A stretch of 64,000 nucleotides of DNA, from the NCBI RefSeq assembly GCF_003391135.1, contig NZ_CP031455.1:2565501-2629500 (forward strand). The letters run 5' to 3'. Each line of letters opens with the position of its first letter. The stretch's first letter is position 1. The notes beneath the pieces were generated by a model. It made no database searches. It was not told the origin of the DNA and saw only the letters and a list, made by a program, of their open reading frames with translations. A program made the position numbers and the translations under genes. The DNA is from Streptoverticillium olivoreticuli subsp. olivoreticuli (GTDB lineage: Bacteria; Actinomycetota; Actinomycetes; Streptomycetales; Streptomycetaceae). Shown piece by piece: positions 1-8,286 of this stretch.

Positions 1-289
1 ACGGGAAGTCCTTCACCACCGGCGAGAGCAGATTCGGCCGGTCCGCCGCGTACAGGTCGTGCGGATCCAGCAGCGGCGGCATCCCCGGCAGCCCCTGCGG
101 AGCCGCCTGCGCCTTCCGGTGCGTGCCTTCGCGAGGATGCGTGTCGGCCGCCTCGTCAGCGGAATCCCCGCCGCAGCCGGAGACCAGGAGAGCACCGGCG
201 GTGACACACAGCAGGGCCAGGCGGGCCCCACGGAAACGGGACCGGAGGGGGGAGCGACGGCAGTGTCGGTCGTGCGAGGACTGGATCAT
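1..289 (-). CDS. secreted lipoprotein, N-terminal part (runs off window)
   Basis: Ninety-six codons are visible before the window edge. The product starts with an Arg-rich n-region, a hydrophobic stretch and a lipobox (LVSGC, Cys near residue 39), so it should be a membrane-anchored lipoprotein. The mature part begins with a low-complexity linker and then a segment reading DLYAADRPN and LSPVVKDFP. I recall this kind of start from Streptomyces lipoproteins that continue into a YncE/YVTN beta-propeller, but the propeller itself lies outside the window. The ATG overlaps the stop codon of the upstream deacetylase-like gene (ATGA, 4 nt), so the two are probably translationally coupled and may act together in the cell envelope. 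Confidence 0.8.
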   Translation of the reverse strand, partial: MIQSSHDRHCRRSPLRSRFRGARLALLCVTAGALLVSGCGGDSADEAADTHPREGTHRKAQAAPQGLPGMPPLLDPHDLYAADRPNLLSPVVKDFP

Positions 290-1077
290 CGGGTCAGCAG
301 CTCCGTAGTCGTCACCGCACGCAGACCGCGGCGGTGCAGGCCGTCGAGGATCGCGGGCAGCGCGGCCACCGTGCCGTCGTGCCCGAAGTGCAGGCTCACG
401 ACCGACCCGGGCCGCACCGCGCCCAACACGGTACGCCGGACCTCCTCCGCGCCGGGGTCGGTGAAGTCGAGGGAGTCCACGTCATAGGAGAGGACGTGCT
501 CATAACCGGCCTTGCGCGCCAGCCCGGCCACCCGGTCGGTGGCGAACTGCGCGCGCGACGGCCGGAACCAGCGCCCGATCCCGCCCGTCAGCCGGCGCAG
601 CCGGTCCGCGCACCGGGTGATCTCCGCATAGGCGTCGGCCTCGCCCATCGCCGAGATGTCGAGGTGGCGCATGGTGTGATTGCCCAGCTCATGACCGCCG
701 TCGAGGATCCGGTGCGCCATCTCCGGATGGGCGTCGAGCCACTCGCCGACCGCGAGCACGGTCACCCGCGCCCCGGCCCGCTCGGCCTCCCCCAGCAGCC
801 CCGTCGCGGACCGCGGGTCGCCCTGGCCGTGAAAGGTGAGCGCCACGGCCGTGCCGGTACGGGGGCCGTGCTCGATCTGGACGGGCAGCCCCGCCGGGAG
901 CGTGGGCAGGGCGGACGGCGATCCGGGCGGCCGCGGCGGCGCCGTCGCCCGTACGGACGGGTCGGCGGCCCGGGAGCCGGTGGACCCGTCGTTCCGGCCG
1001 CAGCCCACGGCGGCCGCCCCGGCGAGGGCGCCACCGGCGGCCGCGCGCAACACGGTGCGGCGGTGAAGGAAAGTCAC
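286..1077 (-). CDS. polysaccharide deacetylase-like (CE4) Tat lipoprotein with altered motif 1
   Basis: 263 aa with a GTG start. The N-terminus has a twin-arginine-like HRRTVLRAA and a lipobox-like AVGC (Cys26), so it is probably exported by Tat and lipidated. The CE4/NodB fold is recognisable from motif 2 (NHTMRH, residues 133-138), an FRPS segment (171-174), the DVDSLDF segment (199-205) and the late SLHFGHDG (228-235). Motif 1, which in active enzymes is TFDDG and supplies the catalytic base and a metal ligand, reads TFHGQGD here (81-87), so both first-motif aspartates are displaced. It may have altered chemistry or be a binding protein. It is coupled by a 4-nt overlap to the following lipoprotein gene. 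Confidence 0.85.
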   Translation of the reverse strand: MTFLHRRTVLRAAAGGALAGAAAVGCGRNDGSTGSRAADPSVRATAPPRPPGSPSALPTLPAGLPVQIEHGPRTGTAVALTFHGQGDPRSATGLLGEAERAGARVTVLAVGEWLDAHPEMAHRILDGGHELGNHTMRHLDISAMGEADAYAEITRCADRLRRLTGGIGRWFRPSRAQFATDRVAGLARKAGYEHVLSYDVDSLDFTDPGAEEVRRTVLGAVRPGSVVSLHFGHDGTVAALPAILDGLHRRGLRAVTTTELLTR

Positions 1078-1179
1078 CGCACCATTAGAACTTCTTGTTA
1101 TTAAGACTTTGGGAGATTTGCCCGGTTTTCACGGACGCGTGTCACCGTCCGCCCGGGTATACGGGTGAACCCGGCCGCC

Positions 1180-1743
1180 TCAGGAACCGGCGGGCCAGAC
1201 GTCCGCGAGCATCTTGCGGGTGTCCGCGAGCAGTTGGGGCAGCACCTTGGTGTGGCCCACGACCGGCATGAAATTGGTGTCCCCGCCCCAGCGCGGAACC
1301 ACGTGCTGGTGCAGGTGAGCGGCGATACCCGCGCCCGCGGCGTCACCCTGGTTCATGCCGATGTTGAAGCCGTGCGCACCGGAGGCGGTGCGCAGCGCGG
1401 CCATCGCCCGCTTGGTGAAATCGGCGAGCTCCAGCGTCTCGGCCTCGTCGAGCTCGGTGTAGTCGGCGACATGGCGGAACGGGACGACCATGAGGTGTCC
1501 ACCGTTGTACGGATACAGATTCAGCACCGCGTAGACGCGCTCGCCGCGCGCGACGATCAAGCCGTCCTCGTCGGACTTGGCCGGAATCGAGCAGAACGGA
1601 CAGCCGTCACCGGCCCCCGGGCCGCTCGGCTTGTTCTCCCCTTGGATGTACGCCATCCGGTGGGGCGTCCACAGGCGCTGGAACGCGTCCGGGGACCCTA
1701 CTCCGATCTGCTGCTCCGGCTCAGTCGTCATGCGGGCCAGCAT
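1180..1743 (-). CDS. HIT family hydrolase (Ap4A-type)
   Basis: 187 aa from the ATG at 1743; a second ATG at 1731 (MTTEPEQ) is also possible. The histidine triad reads AHLHQHVVP, which defines the HIT superfamily of nucleotide hydrolases/transferases. A CPFC pair upstream (GCPFCSIPAK) is typical of the actinobacterial Ap4A-phosphorylase-like branch. Conserved blocks NLYPYNGGHLMVVP and GFNIGMNQG are intact and the length is normal. It lies directly downstream of thrS, an enzyme that can make Ap4A as a by-product, so a housekeeping role in clearing dinucleoside polyphosphates is plausible but inferred. The longer upstream extension of the open frame looks like non-coding leader. Confidence 0.88.
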   Translation of the reverse strand: MLARMTTEPEQQIGVGSPDAFQRLWTPHRMAYIQGENKPSGPGAGDGCPFCSIPAKSDEDGLIVARGERVYAVLNLYPYNGGHLMVVPFRHVADYTELDEAETLELADFTKRAMAALRTASGAHGFNIGMNQGDAAGAGIAAHLHQHVVPRWGGDTNFMPVVGHTKVLPQLLADTRKMLADVWPAGS

Positions 1744-1788
1744 ATTCCCCGGCGGGAGAACGGAGAGGGGCGGCCCTGGCGGGCCGCC

Positions 1789-1877
1789 CCTCCAACCCCG
1801 CAGATGCGGGGACCAACATGCAGTTCCGTACATGCGGTGCAGCATCGGTGGAACACCCCCGCCTACGCGGGGACCAG
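1789..1877 (-). CRISPR. two-repeat orphan CRISPR-like remnant (type I-E-like repeats)
   Basis: Two 28-bp units, 1789-1816 and 1850-1877, lie 61 bp apart, leaving a 33-bp intervening sequence. This is the repeat plus spacer period of type I-E arrays. The better copy contains CCCCGCCTACGCGGGG and, read on the minus strand, has the GGTCCCCGC...GCGGGGGTGTTCC form familiar from actinobacterial I-E repeats. The other copy matches at 19 of 28 positions but keeps a hairpin (CCCCGCA/TGCGGGG). The degenerate copy would be the leader-distal end. No cas genes are in the window. The hairpins could instead act in thrS transcript termination, although no T-tract follows. Confidence 0.45.
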
Positions 1878-1878
1878 G

Positions 1879-3855
1879 TCACACCTGTACGCGACGCTCC
1901 ACCACGTCAACGAGCTTCGCCAGCGCCTGGTCACGCGGGATCCCGTTCTCCTGCGAACCGTCGCGGTAGCGGAAGGAGACCGTACCCGCCTGCATGTCCT
2001 CGTCACCGACGATGATCATGAACGGAACCTTCAGCTTCTGCTGGTTGCGGATCTTCTTCTGCATCCGGTCCGAGGAGGCGTCCACCTCCACGCGCAGGCC
2101 CTTCCGCTTCGCCTCGGCGGCGAACTCCTGCAGATACTCGACGTGCGCGTCACCGATCGGGATGCCGACCGCCTGCACCGGGGCCAGCCACGCCGGGAAC
2201 GCGCCCGCGTAGTGCTCCAGCAGCACCGCGAAGAACCTTTCAATGCTGCCGAACAGCGCACGGTGGATCATGACCGGACGCTGCTTGGCGCCATCGGCAC
2301 CGGTGTACTCCAGGTCGAAACGCTCGGGCAGGTTGAAGTCCAGCTGAATGGTGCTCATCTGCCACGTACGACCGATGGCGTCCCGCGCCTGCACCGAGAT
2401 CTTCGGGCCGTAGAAGGCCGCGCCGCCCGGGTCCATGACGAGCTCCAGGCCCTGCTTCTCGGCCACCTTGCGCAGGGTCTCGGTGGCCTCCTCCCAGTTC
2501 TCATCGCTGCCGACAAACTTCTCCTCGTCCTTGGTGGACAGCTCCAGGTAGAAGTCGGTCAGACCGTAGTCACGCAGCAGGTCGAGGACGAAGGTGAGCG
2601 TCGTGTCGAGCTCCTCCGCCATCTGCTCGCGGGTGCAGTAGATGTGCGCGTCGTCCTGGGTGAAGCCACGCGCACGAGTCAGGCCGTGCACGACGCCCGA
2701 CTTCTCGTAGCGGTAGACGGTGCCGAATTCGAACAACCTCAAGGGCAGCTCACGGTACGAACGACCGCGCGCGTCGAAGATCAGGTTGTGCATCGGGCAG
2801 TTCATGGGCTTGAGGTAGTAGTCCGTGCCCGCGTCGAGCTGCATGGGGGGGTACATGCCGTCGGCGTACCAGTCCAGGTGGCCGCTCTTCTCGAAGAGGG
2901 CGCCCTTGGTGGCGTGCGGGGTGTAGACGAACTCGTAGCCGTTTTCCTCGTGCTTCCGCCGCGAGTAGTCCTCCATGACCCGGCGGATGATGCCACCACG
3001 CGGGTGGAAGACCGCGAGACCCGAGCCGATCTCGTCCGGGATGGAGAAGAGGTCCAGCTCGCTGCCGAGCTTGCGGTGGTCGCGCTTCTCGGCCTCCGCC
3101 AGGAACTCCAGGTGCGCCTTCAGCTCGTCCTTCGACGGCCAGGCGGTGCCGTAGATGCGCTGGAGCTGCTTGTTCTTCTCACTGCCGCGCCAGTAGGCCG
3201 ACGCGTTCCTCATGAGCTTGAACGCCGGGATGAACCGCGTGGTCGGCAGGTGCGGGCCGCGGCACAGGTCGCGCCAGCACAGCTCGCCCGTCTTCGGGTC
3301 GAGGTTGTCGTAGATGGTCAGCTCGCCCGCGCCCACCTCGACGTCCGCGCCGTCGTCGTGCGAGGCGGAGCCCTTGAGGCCGATCAGCTCCAGCTTGTAC
3401 GGCTCGTCGGCGAGCTCCTCGCGGGCGGCCTCGTCGGTGACCACTCGGCGGGAGAACTTCTGGCCCCGCTTCTGGATCTCCTGCATGCGCTTCTCGATGG
3501 CCTTGAGGTCATCGGGGTGGAAGGGCTTCTCGACGTCGAAGTCGTAGTAGAAGCCGTCCTTGACCGGCGGGCCGATGCCCAGCTTGGCCTCGGGGAAGAG
3601 CTCCTGCACGGCCTGCGCCATGACGTGCGCGGTGGAGTGGCGCAGGATGTCCAGGCCGTCCTTGGAGGAGATCTCGACGGGCTCGATCTCCTCGCCGTCG
3701 GCGACGACGTACGCGAGGTCCTTCAGCTCGCCCGCGATGCGTGCGGCGACGATGGTGCGCTCCCCGGCGAACAGGTCGGCGGCAGTAGTGCCCGTCGTCA
3801 CCACGCGCTCTTCCCGCTCGGAATCGCGATGGATGATCACACGGACGTCTGACAC
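1879..3855 (-). CDS. thrS: threonyl-tRNA synthetase
   Basis: 658 aa with a GTG start preceded by AGGAG at good spacing. It charges tRNA-Thr in the cytoplasm. The domain order is complete: an N-terminal TGS domain (about 1-65), the editing domain with HSTAHVMAQ (HxxxH zinc/editing site) and CRGPHLP, the class II catalytic core with motif 2 around [18 protein letters not shown] and DDAHIYC and motif 3 near [14 protein letters not shown], and a C-terminal anticodon-binding domain. Length is normal for the family. No T-box leader was recognised in the 120 bp upstream. The long open frame on the opposite strand is a GC-bias shadow. Confidence 0.98.
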   Translation of the reverse strand: MSDVRVIIHRDSEREERVVTTGTTAADLFAGERTIVAARIAGELKDLAYVVADGEEIEPVEISSKDGLDILRHSTAHVMAQAVQELFPEAKLGIGPPVKDGFYYDFDVEKPFHPDDLKAIEKRMQEIQKRGQKFSRRVVTDEAAREELADEPYKLELIGLKGSASHDDGADVEVGAGELTIYDNLDPKTGELCWRDLCRGPHLPTTRFIPAFKLMRNASAYWRGSEKNKQLQRIYGTAWPSKDELKAHLEFLAEAEKRDHRKLGSELDLFSIPDEIGSGLAVFHPRGGIIRRVMEDYSRRKHEENGYEFVYTPHATKGALFEKSGHLDWYADGMYPPMQLDAGTDYYLKPMNCPMHNLIFDARGRSYRELPLRLFEFGTVYRYEKSGVVHGLTRARGFTQDDAHIYCTREQMAEELDTTLTFVLDLLRDYGLTDFYLELSTKDEEKFVGSDENWEEATETLRKVAEKQGLELVMDPGGAAFYGPKISVQARDAIGRTWQMSTIQLDFNLPERFDLEYTGADGAKQRPVMIHRALFGSIERFFAVLLEHYAGAFPAWLAPVQAVGIPIGDAHVEYLQEFAAEAKRKGLRVEVDASSDRMQKKIRNQQKLKVPFMIIVGDEDMQAGTVSFRYRDGSQENGIPRDQALAKLVDVVERRVQV

Positions 3856-3976
3856 CGGTCTCTCCTGACTAAAGGGGCGCGACAGTGGACACTGCGCGCC
3901 TGAATCGTACCGAGCCCGGCCCCTTGGTCGCGAAACGGTTTGCCACCGCGTGCGGAAGGCTCCGGAACCGGGCCGG

Positions 3977-5152
3977 TCACTCGCCTTCGCAGGCCTCCTC
4001 GAAGAAGTCCGGATTCTCCTGCAACGTCTTGAGCAGGCGGTCCCGCTCGGCGTCGTCCACGGTCACCGGCATGACGCCGGCCGCGTCCGCCAGCCGCCGG
4101 AAGCCGCCCCGGCTCTCCAGCCGTCCGCTCACCCGGACCGGCAGCCCGAGCAGGTGCGCGTGGCCCGCGATGCGGTAGTCGTCCTCGCCGAGGGCGATCC
4201 GCACCTGGGTCACCTCCGCTCCGGTGAGGACCCGGAGCCGCACCACTCCCGCCCCGCCGGGCCGGTCTCGGCGCATCCGCACCACCGCGCCGGTGAGCCG
4301 TACGGGCACCGAGGGTTCGTTGCGGACGTAGCGGGCGCCCGCCTCGCGGAGTACGGGCAGGTCGCCGGGCGAGAACTCCACCGGTTCGGGGTGCGCGGCG
4401 AACCCCTCGGGCGGTCCGGCCGCCGGGGACCAGTGCAGGTCCATGCGGATGCCCTCGGAGCCGCGTACGAGCGTGATGATCGCCTCCGTCAGCTCCTGGC
4501 ACACCCCCGCCTCGACGGCGGACTCGAATGCCTCCCGGCCCCCGGTGGCGCGCTGGTAGTCGGTGGCGTCCCGGGCCGCGTAGAGGGCGCGGAGCAGGGC
4601 GGTGGTGACCGGGCGGGCGTCCCCTTCCTCGGAGCCGACGGGCAGGAGGACGGTCAGCTCCCGGCCGCCGGGCGCGGGCCCGACCAGCAGCCGGTCCAGG
4701 GCGGCCTCCGCGCGGCGGCGGTGGCGGGCGCCGTGGTAGCCGGCCGGTTCGTGGGCGGCGAGGGCGGCGGCGAGCAGCATCGCCCGTGCCCCGGCCCGTA
4801 ACCGCTCCTGTGCCGCCCAGACGGCGGCCGGGACGCCGGGGTCGGGCACCTCGCGCCGCCAGCGGATCTCGTCGCCCGGCACGCGCAGGGACAGGAGGAT
4901 GTCGCGCGCGGAGGGGGCGGGGCTGCGCTCGAGGGCGGTGAGCGCCTCGGTGAGCAGGTCGGCGCTGTCGGGGTAACCGCGGCTCTCGGGGAGCAGCAGG
5001 CTGGTGCCGGTGCCGTCGGGCGGGGTCCAGCGGCTGTACGCGCCGGGGGTGCCGCCGCGCCGTCGCCAGCCGTGGCGGGCGAGGAGGGCGCCGAGGACGG
5101 CGGGGTCGGGAGGGGTGGGGGGTCGTGCGGAGCGGTGGCTCGGCCGGTGCAT
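3977..5152 (-). CDS. conserved actinobacterial protein of unknown function
   Basis: 391 aa, Arg/Ala-rich and without signal peptide or clear membrane segment, so probably cytosolic. I do not recognise a named domain. The N-terminal third is a GARH-rich acidic/basic mixture, and the C-terminal third (about 275-370) looks beta-rich ([23 protein letters not shown]), ending in a charged helix. Its ATG shares one base with the stop of the upstream DUF4365 gene (TGATG), so the two are almost certainly co-translated. The pairing suggests a function linked to that nuclease-like protein, but no direct evidence is visible. Confidence 0.75.
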   Translation of the reverse strand: MHRPSHRSARPPTPPDPAVLGALLARHGWRRRGGTPGAYSRWTPPDGTGTSLLLPESRGYPDSADLLTEALTALERSPAPSARDILLSLRVPGDEIRWRREVPDPGVPAAVWAAQERLRAGARAMLLAAALAAHEPAGYHGARHRRRAEAALDRLLVGPAPGGRELTVLLPVGSEEGDARPVTTALLRALYAARDATDYQRATGGREAFESAVEAGVCQELTEAIITLVRGSEGIRMDLHWSPAAGPPEGFAAHPEPVEFSPGDLPVLREAGARYVRNEPSVPVRLTGAVVRMRRDRPGGAGVVRLRVLTGAEVTQVRIALGEDDYRIAGHAHLLGLPVRVSGRLESRGGFRRLADAAGVMPVTVDDAERDRLLKTLQENPDFFEEACEGE

Positions 5153-5826
5153 CAGGGTCTCCCTCCCGCCCCGACCCGCGTCATGATCTCGCAGAGCGCA
5201 CGGTCGTCGAAGATGCGTGTGGTGGGGATGCGCACGGTGGTCCTGCTCCTGCCGGTCACCGGGTGTCCGGCGAGGTTGGTCCAGTAGCAGCAGTGGCGTA
5301 GTTCGAGGCCGTCGTGGCCGGCGCGGATCCAGTCGTCACGGGCGCGGGGCACGATCATCACGACGAGGATCTTGTGGACCGAGACGGGGGTGCGGGCGAG
5401 CTTGGCCAGGTGGTCGTTGTCGAGGGTGAAGGCGAAGGTCGGGGCGGACTGTGCGGGCGGGCGGGGGTCGAGCCGGTCGGTGGGGCGGGTGGTGCCCGGT
5501 GGTCTGGCCGGGCGGGGGTCGGGGCGGGCGGGCAGCCGGGGCCCCAGCTGATAGGTGCATTTGAGCTGGACCTTGATGGTGACTTCGTCGTCGACGGTGT
5601 GGCCGGGGGCGCTGTGGCTGACGTGCCAGTCGATGCCGTAGTCGGGGAAGGGCTGGGCCAGGGAGCAGCCGGCCGCCGCGGCGACCGCGTGCAGATAGCC
5701 GACCTGGAGCGTCTCCATGCAGGCGGTGGTGGCGAGTGCGCCGCGCGTGGGGTCGGGCGGTCCTGGCCGGTCGCGCCTTCCATTCGCGGGGGCCGGCCCG
5801 CCCCGTTCGGGCCGCGGGAACGCCAT
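5152..5826 (-). CDS. DUF4365-type protein, PD-(D/E)XK nuclease-like
   Basis: 224 aa from the ATG at 5826, chosen because GGAGG sits about nine bases upstream; the longer open frame upstream has no support. The block MSETLQ-like/CMETLQVGYLHAVAAA, then PDYGIDWHV (Asp66), then TIKVQLKC (Gln87, Lys89) has the D...QxK spacing of restriction-endonuclease-like folds such as DUF4365. A Pro-rich insert follows, then FTLDNDHLAKL and ILVVMIVP, which continue the fold. It is the first gene of a two-gene operon, coupled by a 1-nt overlap to the 391-aa unknown protein, and it is divergent from a DnaQ-like exonuclease. Nuclease activity and substrate are inferred. Confidence 0.75.
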   Translation of the reverse strand: MAFPRPERGGPAPANGRRDRPGPPDPTRGALATTACMETLQVGYLHAVAAAAGCSLAQPFPDYGIDWHVSHSAPGHTVDDEVTIKVQLKCTYQLGPRLPARPDPRPARPPGTTRPTDRLDPRPPAQSAPTFAFTLDNDHLAKLARTPVSVHKILVVMIVPRARDDWIRAGHDGLELRHCCYWTNLAGHPVTGRSRTTVRIPTTRIFDDRALCEIMTRVGAGGRP

Positions 5827-5995
5827 GTCCGAATCCCTCCGGGCGTCGTCGGACCCTTCGGTCCGTACATCTGTGTTGTCTCCTTTGCAACTCCACTGCA
5901 AACAAGGGCGGTTCGCGTGACGGATTCCCCGGGTATCACCTCGCGGGGAGGGCGAAAACACGCCATTCGGCAGACAAGCGCGAGGAGTTGGGCAC

Positions 5996-6718
5996 ATGTG
6001 CTGGTTCGAGGGACCACTCGCCGCTTTCGACACCGAGACCACGGGAGTCGATGTCGAGCACGACCGGATCGTCTCGGCCGCGGTGGTGGTGCAGCCGTCG
6101 GAGGGGGCGGAGCCGTCGGTCACCCGCTGGCTGGTGGATCCGGGGGTCCCGGTTCCGCCGGGGGCGACGGCCATACACGGCTTGACGGACGAGCACCTCC
6201 AGCGGAACGGGCGCTGGCCGGCGCCCGTGATGGAGGAGGTGGCGCGGTCGCTGGCCGAGCAGACGGCGCACGGCATACCCCTGGTGGTGATGAACGCGCC
6301 GTTCGATCTGACGCTGCTGGACCGGGAGTTGCGGCGGCACCGCGCCTCGGCGCTGGCGGCGTATCTCGGGTCGGCGGCGCTGTGCGTGCTGGATCCGTGG
6401 GTGCTGGACAAGCACCTGGACCGCTATCGCAAGGGCCGCCGCACGCTGACGGATCTTTGTGCGCAGTACGGGGTCGAGCTGACGGGTGCGCATGACGCGG
6501 CCGCGGACGCGCTGGCGTCGCTGGAGGTCGTGCGGGCGGTGGGCCGGCGTTTCGCGGCGCGGCTGGAGCGGCTGACGCCGGTGGAGCTGCACGCGCGGCA
6601 GGCGGTGTGGCACGCGGCGCAGGCGCGGGGGCTCCAGGCGTGGTTCGCCCGCAATGGTTCGCAGGAGGCGTGCGATCCGGCGTGGCCGCTGCGGCCGGCT
6701 CTGCCCGCGGCGGCGTGA
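5996..6718 (+). CDS. DEDD-family 3'-5' exonuclease (DnaQ-like)
   Basis: 240 aa with GAGGAG eight bases before the ATG. Exo motif I is FDTETTG (Asp12, Glu14), motif II is in MNAPFDLTLLDREL, and motif III is HDAAADALAS, giving the four acidic residues and the His of the DEDDh subgroup. It should degrade single-stranded DNA or RNA 3' ends and may proofread or process intermediates. There is no polymerase domain and no fused helicase, so it is a stand-alone exonuclease. A C-terminal helical tail of about 60 residues follows the nuclease domain. It is transcribed away from the DUF4365 operon through a 170-bp shared region. Confidence 0.9.
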   Translation: MCWFEGPLAAFDTETTGVDVEHDRIVSAAVVVQPSEGAEPSVTRWLVDPGVPVPPGATAIHGLTDEHLQRNGRWPAPVMEEVARSLAEQTAHGIPLVVMNAPFDLTLLDRELRRHRASALAAYLGSAALCVLDPWVLDKHLDRYRKGRRTLTDLCAQYGVELTGAHDAAADALASLEVVRAVGRRFAARLERLTPVELHARQAVWHAAQARGLQAWFARNGSQEACDPAWPLRPALPAAA

Positions 6719-6770
6719 GGGCGGCGGGGGGTGCGGCTCGCGGAAGACGTGCTACTGCCGGTCAACGCAC

Positions 6771-6802
6771 AAGGCCGCCACGTCGGTTGACGTGACGGCC
6801 TT
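6771..6802 (-). terminator. hairpin downstream of tRNA-Val(CAC) copy 1
   Basis: AAGGCCG and CACGTC arms pair across a four-base loop with one mismatch. The hairpin follows the tRNA 3' end within about 10 bases on the minus strand. It also lies just past the exonuclease stop and could serve both strands. Confidence 0.6.
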
Positions 6803-6809
6803 CTCGGGG

Positions 6810-6881
6810 TGGGCGATACTGGGTTCGAACCAGTGACCTCTTCGGTGTGAACGAAGCGCTCTCCCACTGAGCTAATCGCCC
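6810..6881 (-). tRNA. tRNA-Val (anticodon CAC), copy 1
   Basis: A cloverleaf is visible on the minus strand: acceptor GGGCGAT/ATCGCCC, D-arm TAGCTCAGTGGGAGAGC, anticodon stem CTTCG/CGAAG with loop TTCACAC giving anticodon CAC, and T-loop GGTTCGAACC. The discriminator is A and CCA is not encoded. It reads GUG codons. A nearly identical second copy lies 685 bp away with a protein gene between them. Confidence 0.96.
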
Positions 6882-6917
6882 GAGTGGCTCTCGGGGTCTC
6901 CCCCGGGAACGCACTGA

Positions 6918-6947
6918 ACAATACAGGCCGTGGCGGCCCTTCATCAA
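6918..6947 (-). promoter_or_regulatory. candidate promoter of tRNA-Val(CAC) copy 1
   Basis: On the minus strand TTGATG (6942-6947) is separated by 18 bases from TATTGT (6918-6923), about 37 bases upstream of the mature tRNA 5' end. The -35 overlaps the end of the SRPBCC gene. Confidence 0.5.
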
Positions 6948-7426
6948 ATTCGGTCGCCTCCGGCCTCCAGGCGGGCCCTGAGACCCCGCCGTCCGCCGCG
7001 CATCATCCAGGCGTGATTGGCGACGAAGAGCGGCCGCGCGGGGATCGCGAGGCGCCTCATCAGGGGTTTGCGCACCTCGACGTCCTGCTCGAAGCGGGCC
7101 TGGCTGCCGGTGCGCCCGTACGGCAGGACGGTCCAGCGCGCCCAGCCCTCCAGGTCGCCGGTCATGGCGAGCTCCAGGGTGCGGGCGACGGGGTCGCGGC
7201 GGCCGCCGTGGACGGCGAAGGCCAGCTCGTACGGGAGGAAGGAGCGGACCCGGAGGGTGCCCGCGTCGGTGCCGGTGCGCCTGACCTCCCGCACCTGGGG
7301 CCACCAGGAGGGGTAGTCCTCCGGGATCTCCAGGCAGGCGTAGAGGGTCTCGGGCGGGACGGCGAAGGCCCAAGCGGCGTGGAAGCGGTACCGGTTCGGG
7401 TCGACCAGTGCCGGCGGGAGGGGCAT
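6944..7426 (-). CDS. SRPBCC / polyketide cyclase-like protein
   Basis: 160 aa from the ATG at 7426. The helix-grip (START/Bet v 1-like) pattern is visible: an N-terminal strand with Pro-Glu-Thr-Leu (AVPPETLYACLEIPEDYPSWWP), a middle run of strands and a long C-terminal helix. Such proteins bind hydrophobic ligands; the ligand is unknown. The gene sits between two tRNA-Val(CAC) genes in the same orientation. Its start comes about 15 bases after the T-tract of a strong terminator and has no clear ribosome binding site, so its expression probably depends on read-through or an initiation site I cannot see. Confidence 0.8.
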   Translation of the reverse strand: MPLPPALVDPNRYRFHAAWAFAVPPETLYACLEIPEDYPSWWPQVREVRRTGTDAGTLRVRSFLPYELAFAVHGGRRDPVARTLELAMTGDLEGWARWTVLPYGRTGSQARFEQDVEVRKPLMRRLAIPARPLFVANHAWMMRGGRRGLRARLEAGGDRI

Positions 7427-7441
7427 GGGCCCAGGACACAA

Positions 7442-7490
7442 CAAAAAACCGAGGGTCCGCAAGGGGTGAAACCTTGCGGACCCTCGGTCC
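7442..7490 (-). terminator. strong intrinsic terminator after tRNA-Val(CAC) copy 2
   Basis: A perfect 14-16 bp stem (GAGGGTCCGCAAGG and its complement) with a seven-base loop is followed on the minus strand by TTTTTTGTTGT. It lies just downstream of the tRNA and immediately ahead of the SRPBCC gene. Confidence 0.85.
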
Positions 7491-7494
7491 TGTG

Positions 7495-7566
7495 TGGGCG
7501 ATACTGGGATCGAACCAGTGACCTCTTCGGTGTGAACGAAGCGCTCTCCCGCTGAGCTAATCGCCC
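7495..7566 (-). tRNA. tRNA-Val (anticodon CAC), copy 2
   Basis: Same cloverleaf as copy 1: acceptor GGGCGAT/ATCGCCC, anticodon loop TTCACAC (CAC), discriminator A, CCA not encoded. It differs from copy 1 by a few bases in the D-loop and T-loop. A -10-like TAATGT lies about 14-19 bases upstream (7580-7585). Confidence 0.96.
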
Positions 7567-7626
7567 GGGCGCACCGCAAACATTACCGCATGTCAGACGG
7601 TGTTCGGAACCGGCTCGGGGGGCGGC

Positions 7627-8094
7627 TCAGCGGTGGGCGTTCCACGGCATGGTCATGCCGTACTGCGACAGGTAGACGCCGACGAGCACGGCGACGATCA
7701 GCAGTCCGGTGACGGTGAGCGCGATGTTGCGGCGGCGGACCGCGGGGTCGAGGGCGCGCCGTGCCGCTTCGGTGACCTTGCGCCTGGTCCAGCGGAGCAC
7801 GAGCTGCGCCCAGACGAACTCGGTCGCCCAGATCGCCATGCCCGCGAAGATCACCAGCCAGCCGGGGCCGGGCAGGGGCAGCATGATGACGCCGGCCACG
7901 ACCACGGCGAGGCCGACCACGAAGACCCCGGCCTGCCAGCTGATGTGCAGGGCGCGGGAGCGCTTGACGAAGTGCGGGGCCCGGGAGCCGAGGGCCGGTG
8001 GCTCCGCCGTGGTCCGCTCCCCGTGCGCGGGCGCCTCGGTCCGGCCGCCGGCCGCCGTCGCGCGGGGCCGCCGCTCGTCACTCTCCGCATTCAT
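7627..8094 (-). CDS. TIGR02611-like integral membrane protein
   Basis: 155 aa from the ATG at 8094; a TTG at 8103 is an alternative. A charged Arg/Glu-rich N-terminal tail (about 45 residues) precedes two adjacent membrane helices around ISWQAGVFVVGLAVVVAGVI and the diagnostic LPGPGWLVIFAGMAIWA. An Arg-rich linker (RWTRRKVTEAARRAL) leads to a last helix (LTVTGLLIVAVLVGVYL). The PGPGW motif is the signature of this actinobacterial family of unknown function. It is divergent from ssgB, sharing a 190-bp promoter region. Confidence 0.85.
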   Translation of the reverse strand: MNAESDERRPRATAAGGRTEAPAHGERTTAEPPALGSRAPHFVKRSRALHISWQAGVFVVGLAVVVAGVIMLPLPGPGWLVIFAGMAIWATEFVWAQLVLRWTRRKVTEAARRALDPAVRRRNIALTVTGLLIVAVLVGVYLSQYGMTMPWNAHR

Positions 8095-8201
8095 ACGCCC
8101 CAACGTACCGGACCGAACCGGAACTCACCGGAATGGCGGTATTCGCCGGGGAACGGCTCCGCCGTACGAGGTATCCGAACAGTCTCAAAACGGTCAGAGG
8201 G

Positions 8202-8227
8202 GTTTACAACGGCACCGTAGGTGGCAT
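8202..8227 (+). promoter_or_regulatory. candidate sigma-H/sigma-B-like promoter of ssgB
   Basis: GTTT (8202-8205), a 15-base spacer and GTGGCAT (8221-8227) resemble the GTTT-N14-16-GGGTAT form of Streptomyces stress/sporulation sigma factors. It lies about 60 bases upstream of the ATG. ssgB is known in S. coelicolor to be sigma-H dependent; the -10 match here is imperfect. Confidence 0.4.
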
Positions 8228-8286
8228 GTCGATTTCGCCGACGTGCGAATCCCCGAGCGCACACTGAGCGAAAGGCCCTGGCGCTT

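Noticed and set aside
1165..3852. 895-codon open frame on the plus strand
   Set aside because: It lies antisense to thrS and the HIT gene and reads as Val/Leu/Arg-rich low-complexity protein, the usual high-GC shadow.
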